A stretch of 64,000 nt of DNA, taken from Peristeroidobacter soli (GTDB lineage: Bacteria > Pseudomonadota > Gammaproteobacteria > Steroidobacterales > Steroidobacteraceae). The notes under the pieces are model-generated. The model made no database searches and was not told the DNA's origin. It saw only the letters and a program-made list of their open reading frames with translations. The stretch's first letter is position 1. Each line of letters begins with the position of its first letter. Location: contig NZ_RYEV01000010.1 of assembly GCF_004138485.1 (NCBI RefSeq), positions 248,001-312,000 on the forward strand, given 5' to 3'. The translations under genes and the position numbers were made by a program. Of this stretch, positions 43,094 through 55,300 are shown in pieces.

Positions 43094-45991
43094 ATGGAGC
43101 CGCGCGCCCGACCGCCGCCATGCCCGCCGATGCACGCATTGAAAAAATTCTTCGCCTGCAGCCGCGCGCAGCAGCCGTCCGTGATCGCGATGCTGACGGG
43201 CTCGCTGCTGGCGGTGCCGGTCCTGATCATCGACGCGGCCGCAGTGTTGCCGGCGCAATACCCGCCGCTGCCGCTGGCGTTGATGGCCATCATGATCCTC
43301 GGGCTGGTTGCGGGCCGGTGGGTGGCACTGGGCGCCGTTGCGCTCACTTCCATCGACGTGCTGCTGTTCGATGGATCGTGGATCGAGTCCGCACAGCTGC
43401 TCGCCGCGGTGATCGCGGCCGAGCTGCTCCGCCACGGCCTGCGGGCGATCCTCGTAACCGCATTCCTGCTGCTGATGACCCTCGCGGCGAGCGCGTTCGC
43501 AGCGAGCGGCAAACTGCCGGGCCTGTATTTCATCACGACCAGCCTGATACAGATCAGTGCCGCAGTGGCCATGGCGGCGCTCGCGATGCTGGCGATGCCC
43601 CGGCGCAGCCCCTACTTTCCCACCCGCTGCCGCATTCAATGGGACCTGGTGTTGTTCGTGCTCGTGGTCGGCATGGCGAGCGTCGCGGCCTACTCGCTTG
43701 CATCATCGAACACCCCACAGTCCGCCCGCCTGCTCGGGCTGATGCTGCTCGCTCACGTGGTTGCGTTCGAGGTCGCCCGGCGCTTTCGCGCCATGGCGCG
43801 TGATCGGGACGGCACGCTGCGGCGCTGGCTCTTCCAGAGCTCCCGGCGGGACTCACGCCCTTACAACCGCATGCCGCCGGACGTCACCGCGCAGCTGCTC
43901 GGCCTGGCTCGCGAAACCCGCCGCCTCAAGCGCCTCGCCGATCGCGATGAGCTCGAAGTCGCCGCCGCCCGCCAGACATTGCAACGTCAAGGGCGCGAGC
44001 TGCAGCAGTCGCAACGAGCGTTGCGAGAGGCGACCGAAGCGCTCTCGCAGATCACTCAGGCGCACGAAGTCATGCAGGCGCGCTGGCAGGCGCTCGTCGA
44101 GCGCGCCGGTGACGCGCTACTCGTCACCGACGCGTGCGGGCGCATCGAATATGCGAACCGGGCGGTGGTGCGTCTGCTGGGCACGGATCCCGCCGACTTG
44201 CTCGGCACCTCGATCGAGGCACTGATTCCCCCTTACGCCCTGCTGCTGCATCCCTTCAATTTCGTTGCAAACGACGGCGCCCGCCACGGCCAGAGCACGC
44301 AGGCACCAGTACGGTGTGCGGGAAACAAGGATCGCGAGCTCGCCATCCGGATCACCGAGTTCGTTGCGACCGGCGCGACCCGGCATGCCATCCAGCTGCG
44401 CATCGCCGATCGTACCAAGCAGGCGTTGAGCGCTCTCAGACAGGCGCAGAACGCAGTGGACAGCGCGCGACGCACCCGCAATTCGTTCAACGCCGCCATG
44501 AGCCACGAGTTACGCACGCCGCTGCACGGCTTGATCGCGACACTCGACATGCTGCGTGATGAATCGCTCTCATCCCAGGGCACGCAGCGACTCGCGATCG
44601 CCAAGGCCTCGGCCCGCTCGCTGCTCAAGATTGCCAACGACATCCTGGATCTGAGCCGCATGGAAGGCGGCGATTTCACGCTCGAACGACAGACCTTCTC
44701 GTTCACTCACCTGGTGCAGGAGGCGGTAGAGGAAGCGCGGGCACAGGCAAACTCGCGCGGGCTGCAGCTGCAGACCAACCTGCTCGGCACGTTCCCGCCG
44801 GCGTTGCTCGGCGACCGGCAGCGCATCCGTCAGATCGTGGTGAATCTGATCTCGAACGCCCTCAAGTTCACCAACCAGGGCGGCGTGCGCGTCGATGCTC
44901 AGTTCGATGGCAGCCATTGCATCATCGATGTCATCGATTCCGGAGAAGGCGTGCCCGAAGACAAGCGCGAGACCATCTTCGAACCGTTCGTGCAGGCTCA
45001 CGCGTCGGCGAAACATCTCGGCGCGGGCCTGGGTCTGTCCATCTGCCGGCGCTTGAGCGTGGCCATGGGCGGCAGCCTGACGCTGCTGCGGACCGGCCCC
45101 GCCGGCTCGACGTTCCGCCTCACGCTGCCCCTGCAGATCTCGGACGAGCCCGCGCCCGAGGACACCAGTCTGCGCATCTTCAACAATCCGCGCGGCCGCA
45201 TCCTGGTGGTGGAAGACCATCCGGCCAATCAATACGTGGTCAAGAGCATGCTGGATGTGTTGACCTGTCCGGCCACCATCGCGAGCGGCGGCGCGGAGGC
45301 GATCGAACTGCTCCGGCACCAGGAGTTCGATCTCATCCTGATGGATTGTCAGATGCCGCGCATGGATGGCTTCGAGACCACGCAGCGCATCCGCAAGCTG
45401 CTCACCCGGCACGTGCCCATCATCGCAATGACCGCCAATGCCATGCTCGAGGATCGCAAGCGCTGTCTGGATGCCGGCATGGACGACTTCCTGCCCAAGC
45501 CGTTCGGCCGTGGCGCGCTCAACGACATTCTGTGCAAATGGCTGGCGCCCAAGCCGGGCTCCAGAGCCGGTGCGGCCAGCCTCGGGGAGTCGCTCGCGAG
45601 CACGGTGCAGAAGCTGCCGGCCATCGAGGCCGAAATCTTCGAGGAGCTGTGGCGCAATCTGCAGTGGCAGCTGCCGCCGATGCGCCGCATCTGTGAGACG
45701 TTTCTATCTTCGGTGCGTGAAACGGATGAAATGTTCGACGACGCCGATGGCGCCGCGCTCAAGCGTCAGATCCACACGTTGCTCGGCACCTCCGGCATGA
45801 TCGGCGCGCGTCAGATCGAACGGATCGCCGCCGATCTGCAGAACGCGGTCAAGGCGCGCAGCTGGGACGACGTGGAAGCGATACGCGCGCCGCTGCAGAA
45901 AGCCGCTCGGGAATTCGAGCGGGATTTCGCTCGTCGACTCAACGCTCCGCCGGGCCCGCAGCACCTCTCGCTCGACGCCAGCGAGCTGTGA
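43094..45991 (+). CDS. Membrane hybrid histidine kinase with REC and HPt (kinase 2)
   Basis: 965 residues from ATG 43094 (ATG 43130 is possible). About six membrane helices cover residues ~25-225 (SVIAMLTGSLLAVPVLII, LALMAIMILGLVAGRWVAL, AILVTAFLLLMTLAASAF and others). A coiled coil (about 265-330), PAS (about 335-445), HisKA with [11 protein letters not shown] (H471), HATPase (NLISNALKFT, DSGEGV, GAGLGLSICRR), a receiver (D751 in LMDCQMPRMDG; PKPFG) and an HPt (H894 in IHTLLGTSGMIGA) follow. All relay residues are intact. It is a clear paralogue of kinase 1 from the PAS onward, while the membrane sensor halves are less alike, suggesting different signals feeding one output. It is divergent from receiver-winged-helix 2 and convergent with the 1,120-residue adhesin (6 bases between stops). 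Confidence 0.92.
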   Translation: MEPRARPPPCPPMHALKKFFACSRAQQPSVIAMLTGSLLAVPVLIIDAAAVLPAQYPPLPLALMAIMILGLVAGRWVALGAVALTSIDVLLFDGSWIESAQLLAAVIAAELLRHGLRAILVTAFLLLMTLAASAFAASGKLPGLYFITTSLIQISAAVAMAALAMLAMPRRSPYFPTRCRIQWDLVLFVLVVGMASVAAYSLASSNTPQSARLLGLMLLAHVVAFEVARRFRAMARDRDGTLRRWLFQSSRRDSRPYNRMPPDVTAQLLGLARETRRLKRLADRDELEVAAARQTLQRQGRELQQSQRALREATEALSQITQAHEVMQARWQALVERAGDALLVTDACGRIEYANRAVVRLLGTDPADLLGTSIEALIPPYALLLHPFNFVANDGARHGQSTQAPVRCAGNKDRELAIRITEFVATGATRHAIQLRIADRTKQALSALRQAQNAVDSARRTRNSFNAAMSHELRTPLHGLIATLDMLRDESLSSQGTQRLAIAKASARSLLKIANDILDLSRMEGGDFTLERQTFSFTHLVQEAVEEARAQANSRGLQLQTNLLGTFPPALLGDRQRIRQIVVNLISNALKFTNQGGVRVDAQFDGSHCIIDVIDSGEGVPEDKRETIFEPFVQAHASAKHLGAGLGLSICRRLSVAMGGSLTLLRTGPAGSTFRLTLPLQISDEPAPEDTSLRIFNNPRGRILVVEDHPANQYVVKSMLDVLTCPATIASGGAEAIELLRHQEFDLILMDCQMPRMDGFETTQRIRKLLTRHVPIIAMTANAMLEDRKRCLDAGMDDFLPKPFGRGALNDILCKWLAPKPGSRAGAASLGESLASTVQKLPAIEAEIFEELWRNLQWQLPPMRRICETFLSSVRETDEMFDDADGAALKRQIHTLLGTSGMIGARQIERIAADLQNAVKARSWDDVEAIRAPLQKAAREFERDFARRLNAPPGPQHLSLDASEL

Positions 45992-45997
45992 TCCGGC

Positions 45998-48900
45998 TCA
46001 GAGGATGTTCCAGCTGTCCCACAGCCCGTGATCGACACTGGACTGTTGCGGATCGAGGATGAAATCCTCCAGCGCCGGCGGCCGCGGCTGCGATGACCAC
46101 TGCAGGCTCAGCAAACCTGAGATCTGCTCGCCCGTCCCGGTGACGAAATGAGACAAGTCGATGGACGCACCGTGCTCCTCGATCACCAGCGCAGCCTGCA
46201 GATCCTGCGCCTGCAGGATGCGCAGCGACTGATCCTGCTCGCGCACCCGCAGGCCCGACAGGTCGATCGTGTCCACGCCGATCTCGAAGTCGGCGACCGA
46301 AACACTCGCCTCGAGTGCACTGCTCGCATCCGGGGCGATCACGAACGTATCGGCACCACCGCCGCCGAGCAGAATATCTCCTCCTCCCTGACTGATGAGC
46401 GTGTCGTTCCCCATGCCGCCCACGAGCGTATCGATGCCATCGCCGCCGAAGAGCAGATCCGCCCCCATGCCGCCGACGAAATGATCATCGCCGGCGCCAC
46501 CGATCAGGGTCGAGCCCTCGTTGCCGGCGACCAGCGCGTCACCGGCGATGCGTATCGCGCCATCGTCGAACAGCAGCCGATCGGCCTGCACCCACAGCTC
46601 GTTGTCGCCCGCCAGTTGCACGATTCGCAGCAGCGGCTGATCGGGATCGAGCGCAATGCCCTGCGACTGCAACAGCAGTGCCTGCGCCTCACGGGCCGCC
46701 CCTGAAACGAACGTGATGCTGTACTGAGATTGCACCCCGTCGAGTCGCACCGTATCGAAACCCTCACCGCCGATGAAATGATCCTGGCCGCCGTTGCTGC
46801 ACGGCTCGAATACCGTGGCCTGCTCGTGGGACTGAATGAAATCATCCGCGTCCGTCTCGGAGCCGATCTGCGTGCCGTTGATCACGACGGGTGCCGCGCC
46901 GGTCACGAGATGTAATTGTACCAATGCAGGCTGCGATTCGTTGCCATCGCGATCGACGACGACGACTGCCACAGCCACGGTCGCGGCACTCAGAGCGGCC
47001 GCATCGATCTGCACATGGAAGCGCCCCTGCAGGTCGGCAACTGCGGAGTAGATCTCCGCTTCGCCCCCCGCCGCGGACAATTCGATCCGCAACGACGCAC
47101 CAGGCGTGGCCTCGCCCCGCAGGACGAAATCGCCGGCGGCATCCTGTCGCAAGGTCGCCATGGCGCCGATGTCCAACGTCGCCTGATCGGGTCCGGGCAC
47201 ATCGATCGTCGTCACGGTAATCGTGCCGGACGTTGCGCTGATATCGACACCGCCGTGCGCCGAGCCGCCGTCATCGCGTACCTGGAACGTGAATGTGGAC
47301 GCAGTTCCGCCCGCATCGCCTGCGACATAGACGAGCCTGCCGGCCTCGATATCGGCGCGGCTGATCCACTGCTGTGCCGACACTGCCTCGCCATTCAACT
47401 GCAGCTGCCCGGTCGCGGGCAGCGTCATGATACGGATCGCAGACAACTCATCCGCGCCGGCGTTTGAGCCGGCGTCGTTCGCATCGGCGAACGCGAAATC
47501 GGTGATCGCGAACACATGCTGTGCGTGCTCGAGCACGCTCAATGCGCTGTCACCGGCGCTGGGCGCGTCGTTGACGGACGTGATATCGACGCTGAGCACC
47601 TGCGACTCGCCGCGCTCGATGCCCTCGTAGAACACCGTGACTGCCATGGTCAACGCGCCGTTGAAATCCTCCGGCGGCCGGATATGGATGCTGCTCAGTT
47701 CATGGTAGGCAAGCGTATAGGTGCCGTTCGCATCCGGCGTGAGAACCTGCCGCTCGATGCCGTTCGCAGTCGCGACCTCACGTTCGACGATGGCGCCATC
47801 GATCAGGAATCGCAGTGTCACATTGCTGACTGTCGCAGACGCGCCATCGACGAACTGCAACTGCGGACGTAGCGCAAACTCGAACTCGCCGCCTTCGGTC
47901 CGCACCATGTCTGGCAAGCTGGTGGCGCCCGATTCACTGATCGCGCCGCTCGGATTGGCGATCAGCTCGTCGAACAATGCTGCCAGTGGCGCGCCCTGCC
48001 CCGCGCTCAGCATCAGATCCTGCAAGTTGGTCTGCGCGAAGCGCGTTGCCTGCAACGCTTCCTGACCGAGCCCCGATTGCGCATCGAGCACGCCGTTCAC
48101 CGAAGCGATCGCGCGGCTCAGGGTGAGCAGAGCCGCATCGTCGAATTGTCCGATGTCCCGCGATTCGAAAGCATCGCGCAGCGCCGCCGCGATCACCGTG
48201 GCATCGGTGAGATCGACGCCGCCGTTCGCTCCGGCAATCACGCCAGCCAGCGCCGCGAGTGCCGTCTCCCCGCTACTACCGGCATCGACGCCGGCGCCGG
48301 TCAGCACCGACTGGATGGACCACAGCGTGCTCATCACCATCTCGCCCGCGTCTTCGACCTGCGCGCCAGCGCCGGTCGCGATGTTTGCAACGGGATCGAA
48401 ATCCAGCAGGCTCGTCTGGCCGGGCAGCGACAGGCCGAATGCACGGAGCACGGTTTGTTCGGCGTCCTCAGCCGTCATGCCATTGCGGCTCAGCGCGTGC
48501 ACCAGTGTCGTCAATGGCGTGATCGCACTCGCGCCTTCCGGAGCGCTCAACACGATCGAGTCGAACGAAACATGCGTGAGCGTATCGACGCCACCGACCG
48601 CGACGATCGGTCCGTCATAGCCCGCCGGCAACACGAAACGACCATGAGCATCCGTATGCACGGGGGACTGACCGGGGTCGGGCAAGCCATCTCCGTCACG
48701 ATCGATGAAGACCGCGGCGCCGGAGATATAACCCTTGATCACATAGCCTTCGATCGGCTGTGGCGGCGGCTCTTCCGTTGGCGGCTCCTCAGAGCGCGAT
48801 GGCGATCTGTGATCATCGTCGTTGCGCGCCAGCGCCACGCCGCCCCCTGCTACTGCGAGCAGCAAGCCGACCTTGCCCGCCGTGCTCCAGCCCGACGAAG

Positions 48901-49360
48901 CGGCCCCGGACTCGGCAGGATCGCCAGCCGCGCCACCAACTGACGATGAACCGGAGGCCGCGCCCGAAGTCGCTTCTTTCGCGCCGCCGGTCTCAGCCGC
49001 CTGCTTTTCCCCGCCTTCTGCGGACTCGGATGATGTGCGCGCAGTCTGCACGGCAACCCGAATCAACCCACCCGCGAGATCCTTCTCGGTGAGCACATGC
49101 CTGGCGACGACGCGTCCCGAGGGGGCCGTGACTGCAACCATGTCGCCCACTTTCGGTTCGCTCGTCGCGCGCGATGTCACATTCGAACGATCGGCGTCTC
49201 GCGAGTCGCCACGATCCGCATCGTCATCCGACTCGCGCCGCTCATTCGATTGCGCGCGCGCCAGCCAGGGGCCGAGCAGCACCAGCCCCAACGGCAGCAA
49301 GCTGCTCGTATATAGCGCGCCGCGACGCCAGGGCGTGCGGCGCTGTCGCGCTCGACTCAT
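45998..49360 (-). CDS. 1,120-residue RTX adhesin, short paralogue of the giant adhesin
   Basis: The start overlaps the stop of the 2,944-residue gene (ATGA). An N-terminal basic stretch and hydrophobic segment ([18 protein letters not shown]) resemble a signal peptide or anchor. A small domain shared with the giant adhesin ([16 protein letters not shown]), a Gly/Ala helix (about 160-177), a Pro-rich linker ([10 protein letters not shown]) and the calcium-loop-like [12 protein letters not shown] follow. Residues about 240-590 match the corresponding part of the giant adhesin ([24 protein letters not shown]). It has one cadherin-like repeat (about 597-715), a linker domain, RTX repeats (about 947-997: [20 protein letters not shown]) and the same type of C-terminal tail ([12 protein letters not shown]). 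It is essentially the giant adhesin with the stalk reduced to one repeat. Confidence 0.88.
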   Translation of the reverse strand: MSRARQRRTPWRRGALYTSSLLPLGLVLLGPWLARAQSNERRESDDDADRGDSRDADRSNVTSRATSEPKVGDMVAVTAPSGRVVARHVLTEKDLAGGLIRVAVQTARTSSESAEGGEKQAAETGGAKEATSGAASGSSSVGGAAGDPAESGAASSGWSTAGKVGLLLAVAGGGVALARNDDDHRSPSRSEEPPTEEPPPQPIEGYVIKGYISGAAVFIDRDGDGLPDPGQSPVHTDAHGRFVLPAGYDGPIVAVGGVDTLTHVSFDSIVLSAPEGASAITPLTTLVHALSRNGMTAEDAEQTVLRAFGLSLPGQTSLLDFDPVANIATGAGAQVEDAGEMVMSTLWSIQSVLTGAGVDAGSSGETALAALAGVIAGANGGVDLTDATVIAAALRDAFESRDIGQFDDAALLTLSRAIASVNGVLDAQSGLGQEALQATRFAQTNLQDLMLSAGQGAPLAALFDELIANPSGAISESGATSLPDMVRTEGGEFEFALRPQLQFVDGASATVSNVTLRFLIDGAIVEREVATANGIERQVLTPDANGTYTLAYHELSSIHIRPPEDFNGALTMAVTVFYEGIERGESQVLSVDITSVNDAPSAGDSALSVLEHAQHVFAITDFAFADANDAGSNAGADELSAIRIMTLPATGQLQLNGEAVSAQQWISRADIEAGRLVYVAGDAGGTASTFTFQVRDDGGSAHGGVDISATSGTITVTTIDVPGPDQATLDIGAMATLRQDAAGDFVLRGEATPGASLRIELSAAGGEAEIYSAVADLQGRFHVQIDAAALSAATVAVAVVVVDRDGNESQPALVQLHLVTGAAPVVINGTQIGSETDADDFIQSHEQATVFEPCSNGGQDHFIGGEGFDTVRLDGVQSQYSITFVSGAAREAQALLLQSQGIALDPDQPLLRIVQLAGDNELWVQADRLLFDDGAIRIAGDALVAGNEGSTLIGGAGDDHFVGGMGADLLFGGDGIDTLVGGMGNDTLISQGGGDILLGGGGADTFVIAPDASSALEASVSVADFEIGVDTIDLSGLRVREQDQSLRILQAQDLQAALVIEEHGASIDLSHFVTGTGEQISGLLSLQWSSQPRPPALEDFILDPQQSSVDHGLWDSWNIL

Positions 49361-52300
49361 GACAGCAACGCCTCCTGCCAGCCGTACGCCTGCAGCGGGT
49401 CGAACACGAAATCGCTGTTCGTCAGTCGCAGCCCGTTGATCATGCTCAACGTCAACGAACCGTCGGCGGCGCCCGCCTCCGAGAACAAGGCGCTCAGGTC
49501 GATCTGCGCATCGTTCGATGCAACCAGCCCCAGATCGCCGCGATCGAGCTGCCCGCCCACTGCGTTCTGCAAGTGACTCAGGTCCAGCACATCCTGCCCG
49601 CGACGGAAGTCGCTGATGATGGCGTCGAGACTCAACGCCGCCTCGCCCGTGAAGTTGTCGATGATGAACTGATCGTTGCCGCTGCCACCCTGCACGGTCA
49701 GCGCACGCCCATCGACCGAGCCAATCACCAGATAGTCGTTACCCGCGCCACCGATCACCGTGTCCGCGCCGGCCGTGCTGACGATCAGATCCGCACCGGC
49801 CCCGCCCATCAGCAGGTCATCGCCTGCGCCACCGATGATCCTGTCATCGCCGGTACCGCCGTCGACGCTGTTCGCACCGACAGATGCGCGCAGATCGATG
49901 AAGTCGTTGCCGGCGCCGCCGTGAATGACGTGGCCACCCAGGTTGCCGACGATGACGTTGTCCAGCTCGTTGCCCCAGATCTCGGTGCTGAACGCGCCGC
50001 CCAGATGCAACGAAGTCACCCCTTCGCCGAGCTCGATGCCAGCGATCTGAACGCCCGCGCCACCGCTGATCGTCAAGTTGCTGGTGACAAGCAGCACACC
50101 CTCGGTCGAGAAATCAGCGTTGTCCGCGATTTCGAGCCGATAGCCGGACTGCGCCGCCGCGATCGCCTCGCCCAAGGTATCGAAGCCACCGAGACTGTCG
50201 CCGTTCGAATCGAAGACTCGCACCGCGTAGTCGCGGAGATCGGTCGACGCCACCTTGTCGTTGTACGCCGTATCGTTCTGACGATACGCCGCCACATCAT
50301 CGGTGAAGATCAGCCACTCGGTGTTCAGATGGACGTAATCGAACGACTGGTTCGCGTTGTTCGTGACTTTGAGCACGCTCACGTCGGATTGACCGTCGAC
50401 GCTCGTCGTCACCGTTTCGAACGTGTAGTCCTCGCGCGAGCCGAGGAAGATCGCGTAATCGGTGCCCTCGCCGCCGATCAGATAATCAACCGCCTCGTCC
50501 TCTCCGCCGTACAGCAGATCATCACCCTCGCCACCGATCAGAATGTCGGAGCCGGCGCCGCCGCCCAGGAAGTCCGCACCAACGCCACCAGCGATGCGGT
50601 CATCGCCCGCGCCGCCGGTCAAGCTGTCGGCACCGCTGCCGCCCGTGATCTGCTGACCATCGCCGATGCCGTTGACAGTCACCGCGCCCGTCGCGCCGCT
50701 CGCATCCACATTGCCTGCAAGTGCGCTGACAACAAATGCTGAAGCACCGGTGAGCGTCAGTGTGGACGCGTCATCGAGACCCGTTGCGTCGATTGAAACG
50801 ACATCGTTGGACGCCGTGCCGGCGATCCGGGTCGCCGCCGAGCCCGTCTTGATGCTGATGGCGTTGTCGTTGGCATCCGCCAGAGTAACGGCCAGTTCAC
50901 CGGCCAGATCGGTTGCGACCAGGTCACCGACGAGCGAGCCGACTGAGAACGCACTGGCGCCGCTCAGGGTCAGAACGGAATCAGTCGCACCCTCCGCGAG
51001 TGCGCCGGCATTGACAGTCACCGTATCGTCCGCGCCGACGCCATCGATGCTCGTATCGGACGCACCGGTCACGATGGTGATCGCATCATCACTCGCATCC
51101 GCCGTGGTCACGGACAGTCGGCCCGTCAACGCGGCAGCCGCCACGTTGCCAGCCATCCCCGTCACGGTCACGGCACTGACACCTGCCAACGTCAGTTGTC
51201 GCACCTCGAGCTGCGCCGTCGCATCGATGATGATCTCATCGTTGGCACCGCCGCCGGTGACCGAGGTCATGCCGCTGCCAGTCGCAATCTCGATGCGGTC
51301 GTCGACCCCATTGTTGGTGGTCGTGACATTGAGTGCCCCGGAGCTCTCCGACGCATCGACGTCACCCACCAGACCGGTCACAGTGAAGCTGCTGTTGCCC
51401 GTCAGCGTCAGTGCGACATCGTCGGCGAGCCTGGTGGCGCCAACCGTGATGACGGCCGAATCCGAAGCGATGCGGGTGCGGCCGCTGCCGCTCGTGATGC
51501 TGAGATTCTCACCCGTCACGCCCGCAAGCGTGAGCTCGCCCACGTAGGCATTCGCATCGACATCGAGCGACACGCCGTTCAAAGTGACGCTATCGGCGCT
51601 GTGTCCCGCTTCCAGCGAAAGATCCGTGTCCGTGACGCTGGTGATATCGACGACGCTCGCGCCGTCGGAACGAAGGCGTACCGTTTCCACACCGCTTACC
51701 GTCAGCGACACCTGGTCGTTGTCGCCGAGCGCGACGATCAATGTATCGCTCGCGGCGCCGCCGGTGACCGTCATCGCATCGAGCTGTCCACCGGTCGCGG
51801 TGACTTCGTTGCCGAGGTCGGAGAACTCCAGGTTCTCGATGCCCAGGATGGTGGCGACACTGAGATCCACCACACCGCTGCCCATCAGCTTGATGCTGTC
51901 GGTGCCGCTTGAGCCACTGTCCGCGATGATGTCACCGGCTTCGATACCCGTGCCGATGACCTCACCGTCTTCGTTTTCGATCTCCGGCAGGATCTCATAA
52001 CGATCGCTGCCTTCGCCGCCGTCGAGATCGTCCTGGCCGAGCCCGCCGACCAGCACGTCGTCGCCGGCTCCGCCGCGCAACTTGTCATTGCCGTCGCCGC
52101 CGGTGAGCCGATCGGCACCGCTGCCGCCTCTCACATAGTTATCGTCGCCGACCACGTCGGTGCCGGCCGAGTACGTGACGCCACCATCGGCGAGTTGCAG
52201 GTAATAGCCACCGGCATCCTGGGCGACGGTGTAATTCACTTCGCCGCTGCCCGTGAAGCGCAGCGTCTCCACCTGCACCAGGCTGTCGGTCGCCAGCAAC

Positions 52301-55300
52301 GGGTCGTTGCCTGCATAGATCACGCGGAAGATGGGGCGGGTCAGATCGAAGCCATCCGGATCCATGCCCAGACTCGCGAGCCATTCGGCGATGGTTTCGT
52401 TCGACGCGACCGTTTCGCTGTCGGCGCGCGTGATCACATAGTCGGCCGCGTTGCCTGCGAACACGGCCACGTCGTCGCCGCCCTTGCCGATGATGATGTC
52501 ATTGCCACCCGCACCATTCAGAACGTTGTTACCTTCCGAGCCGATCAGCAGGTCGTCGTACTTGCTGCCGACCACGCCGGTAACGCCGAACAACAGCGCT
52601 GCGGAATCCGGATCAGTCTCGCTCGCATGATAGGCAAGACCGTACGCGTCGCCGAGATAGTTGTTCAACTGAGCGCGCAGATCGACGTCCGAGCCTGCGA
52701 AGTCGTCCGCGAAGTTCGATCCGAGCGACGCGCCCGCGTCGAGATCGACGACCACGCCGTTGACCGCGGAGGTGAGCGTGATGGTGTTGTCGCCATCGCC
52801 ACCGTCGACGATGTTCTGACCGCCGCCGTGCGACAGCACGAATGTTTCATTGCCCGAACCGCCGACGATCACGTCGTTGCCGTTACCGCCGGTGTAGGTC
52901 CCGTCGCCCGTGTATCCCGAGGCGTTCAGCACCATGCCGGCGCTGCCGCCGCTCACGTTGAGCTGGCCGTTGCCGCTGATCGTGAGTTGGGTCCGGCCGG
53001 CGTCACCGGTGACTTGCAGGCTCATCCCCTGCGCACCATCGAGCACGACCGATGCATCCTTGCTGATGGCGCCCTGCGCGCCCTGGTAGTCTCCGGCGCC
53101 GAAGGTCACCGAGTCGCCTTCGAGCACCAGCGCGTCGAGCGCGTTCTGCAGGGCATCGCCGCCCTGGCCGGGCGCCACCTGAATATTCAACGACGACAGG
53201 TCCAGGCTCGGATCGGAAACATCGAGATAGCGATCCTCACCTGCGAAATACAAACGTTCGATGCCATAGAGCCGGTCGGTTCCATCCAGCGCGCCCCCCG
53301 TCGAGGTCACGGTGATCGCACCGCTCGCATCGCGGCCGAAGACGTAGTCGGACTGCGATCCGCTGAACACCGCGGTGTCGACACCGGCGCCGCCATAGAG
53401 ATGGTCATCGCCAATGCCGCCCGTCAGCCGGTCGTTGCCGCCGCCCGAGCGAATGATGTCGTTGCCTGCGGTACCGTCGAGCACGTCATCACCCGCGCTT
53501 CCCACCAGCAGGTTGTCGGCGGAGGATGCGAACGTCACATCGATCGACTTCACCGGCCCGTTGGTCGAGGTGGTGCCATACAGGTTCAAGGGCAACGATG
53601 CGCCGAGCGAGCCATCGAGCGACGCTGGCAACGCACCGTCGGCGTAGACGCCCGTCACGGTCTGACCGAGGAAGGTATTGCCGCTGATCGTGATCGCGGT
53701 CGCGTTGTCGTAGCTGGCGGTGCCGCCTTCGAGCGAGACGCCATAGTGACCGCCCTGGAAGATATTGCCCGTGACGTGAGCATTCTCCGCCGCGGCGCCC
53801 GGCTCCAGCCGCACGCCCGCTTCGGTGGTGACGAATCGATTCGAGCCGATGGACAAGTCGCCGAACGACTGCGCCTCGATGCCGGTGGCGCCCGAGATTG
53901 CGTTGTTCGCAATGACGGCATCGTCGACGCCGATCAATTGCACCGCAGTGTTCGCGCCGCCGTTCACGATGCTGTTGCGGAGCGTGAAGCCGTCCGCTTC
54001 GCCCGAGCCCGCGAGAATCGACCCGGCCAGGGAAATGCCGTCGAAAGTGACATTGCTTGCCGCAACTTCGAGCACGCCGCCGAAGACTCGAATGACTGCT
54101 TCCGCCCCGCGAACGGCAGAGTCGCCCGCCAGCCCGCTGTTCGGACCCCGCAAGGTGATCGAGGAGCCGATGCGACCCTCGAAGCTCGCATCGAGGTTCA
54201 GCACATAGTCACCGGCACGCAGCTCGATCACATCGCCGTCCTGAGCCACCGTCAGTGCCTGCTCCAGATCGGTGTACAGCGCCTTGAGCTGTCCGTTCGC
54301 GTCGAACACACGAATGCCGGCGCTCAGATCCAGACTGCCCGAGGCGAACTGCAATGTTTCAACGTTGGTGAGCGTGTCGACGCCGTCGGCGCCGCCGTTC
54401 CTGTGAGTGACGATGACGGTTGCGCCCTGGAACTGGATGCCGTACTCGGAAAGATCGCCGCTGAAGTGCGCGGTGTCGTGACCCTCGCCGCCGTCGATCG
54501 TGTCATCGCCGGCACCGCCGGTGAGCGCATCATCGCCGGCGCCGCCGCGCAGAATGTCGTTGCCGGCGCCGCCATCGAGCACGTCATTGCCCGCACCGCC
54601 TTCCAGCGTGTCGTTACCGAGTCCGCCATTCAACGAATCATTGCCATCGCCGCCGCGCAGGACGTCGATGCCATCGCCACCATCGAGCATGTCGTTACCG
54701 GCGCCGCCTTCCAGCGTGTCGTTGCCGAGTCCGCCGCTCAACGTATCATCGCCATCGCCGCCACGCAGGACGTCGGTACCGGCGCCGCCCACGAGAACGT
54801 CGTCGCCCCGCGTGCCCGTCAATGTGTCGTTGCCGGCGCCGCCGAGGATGTGCACCTCGCTCGAATTGACGCCCGTATCGATCAGCGAGCCCGAGCCCGC
54901 CACCGACAGCGTTGCCTCCGAGAGATTGTTGAAGGCACCGAAACTGTCGCTGGTGAGATAGTTGCTGACGCGCACGCCCTCGATGACCACGTCCGGGCCG
55001 GCATTGTGCTTGCCAGGCTCGCCGAGCTGCACGCCGGTACCGGTGCCGTCGATGGTGCCGTTGCGCACGATCAGGTCACCCACGTAAATGCCTGGATTGT
55101 TCGCGTAGCTGCCATCATCACGCGCCTTGATCGAAATCGCCGCGTCGTTGGCCGTCGCGGTGCCGCCGACCTGGGTGAAGATGAAGCCTTCGATGACGAT
55201 ATTGGCGTAGCTGCCGTACTTTAGGTTGATGTCGATGCCATTGCCGGGCAGGTTCTCCTGCGCGTTCTGGCCGACCTGGCTCATGGTGATGTCGCGAATG

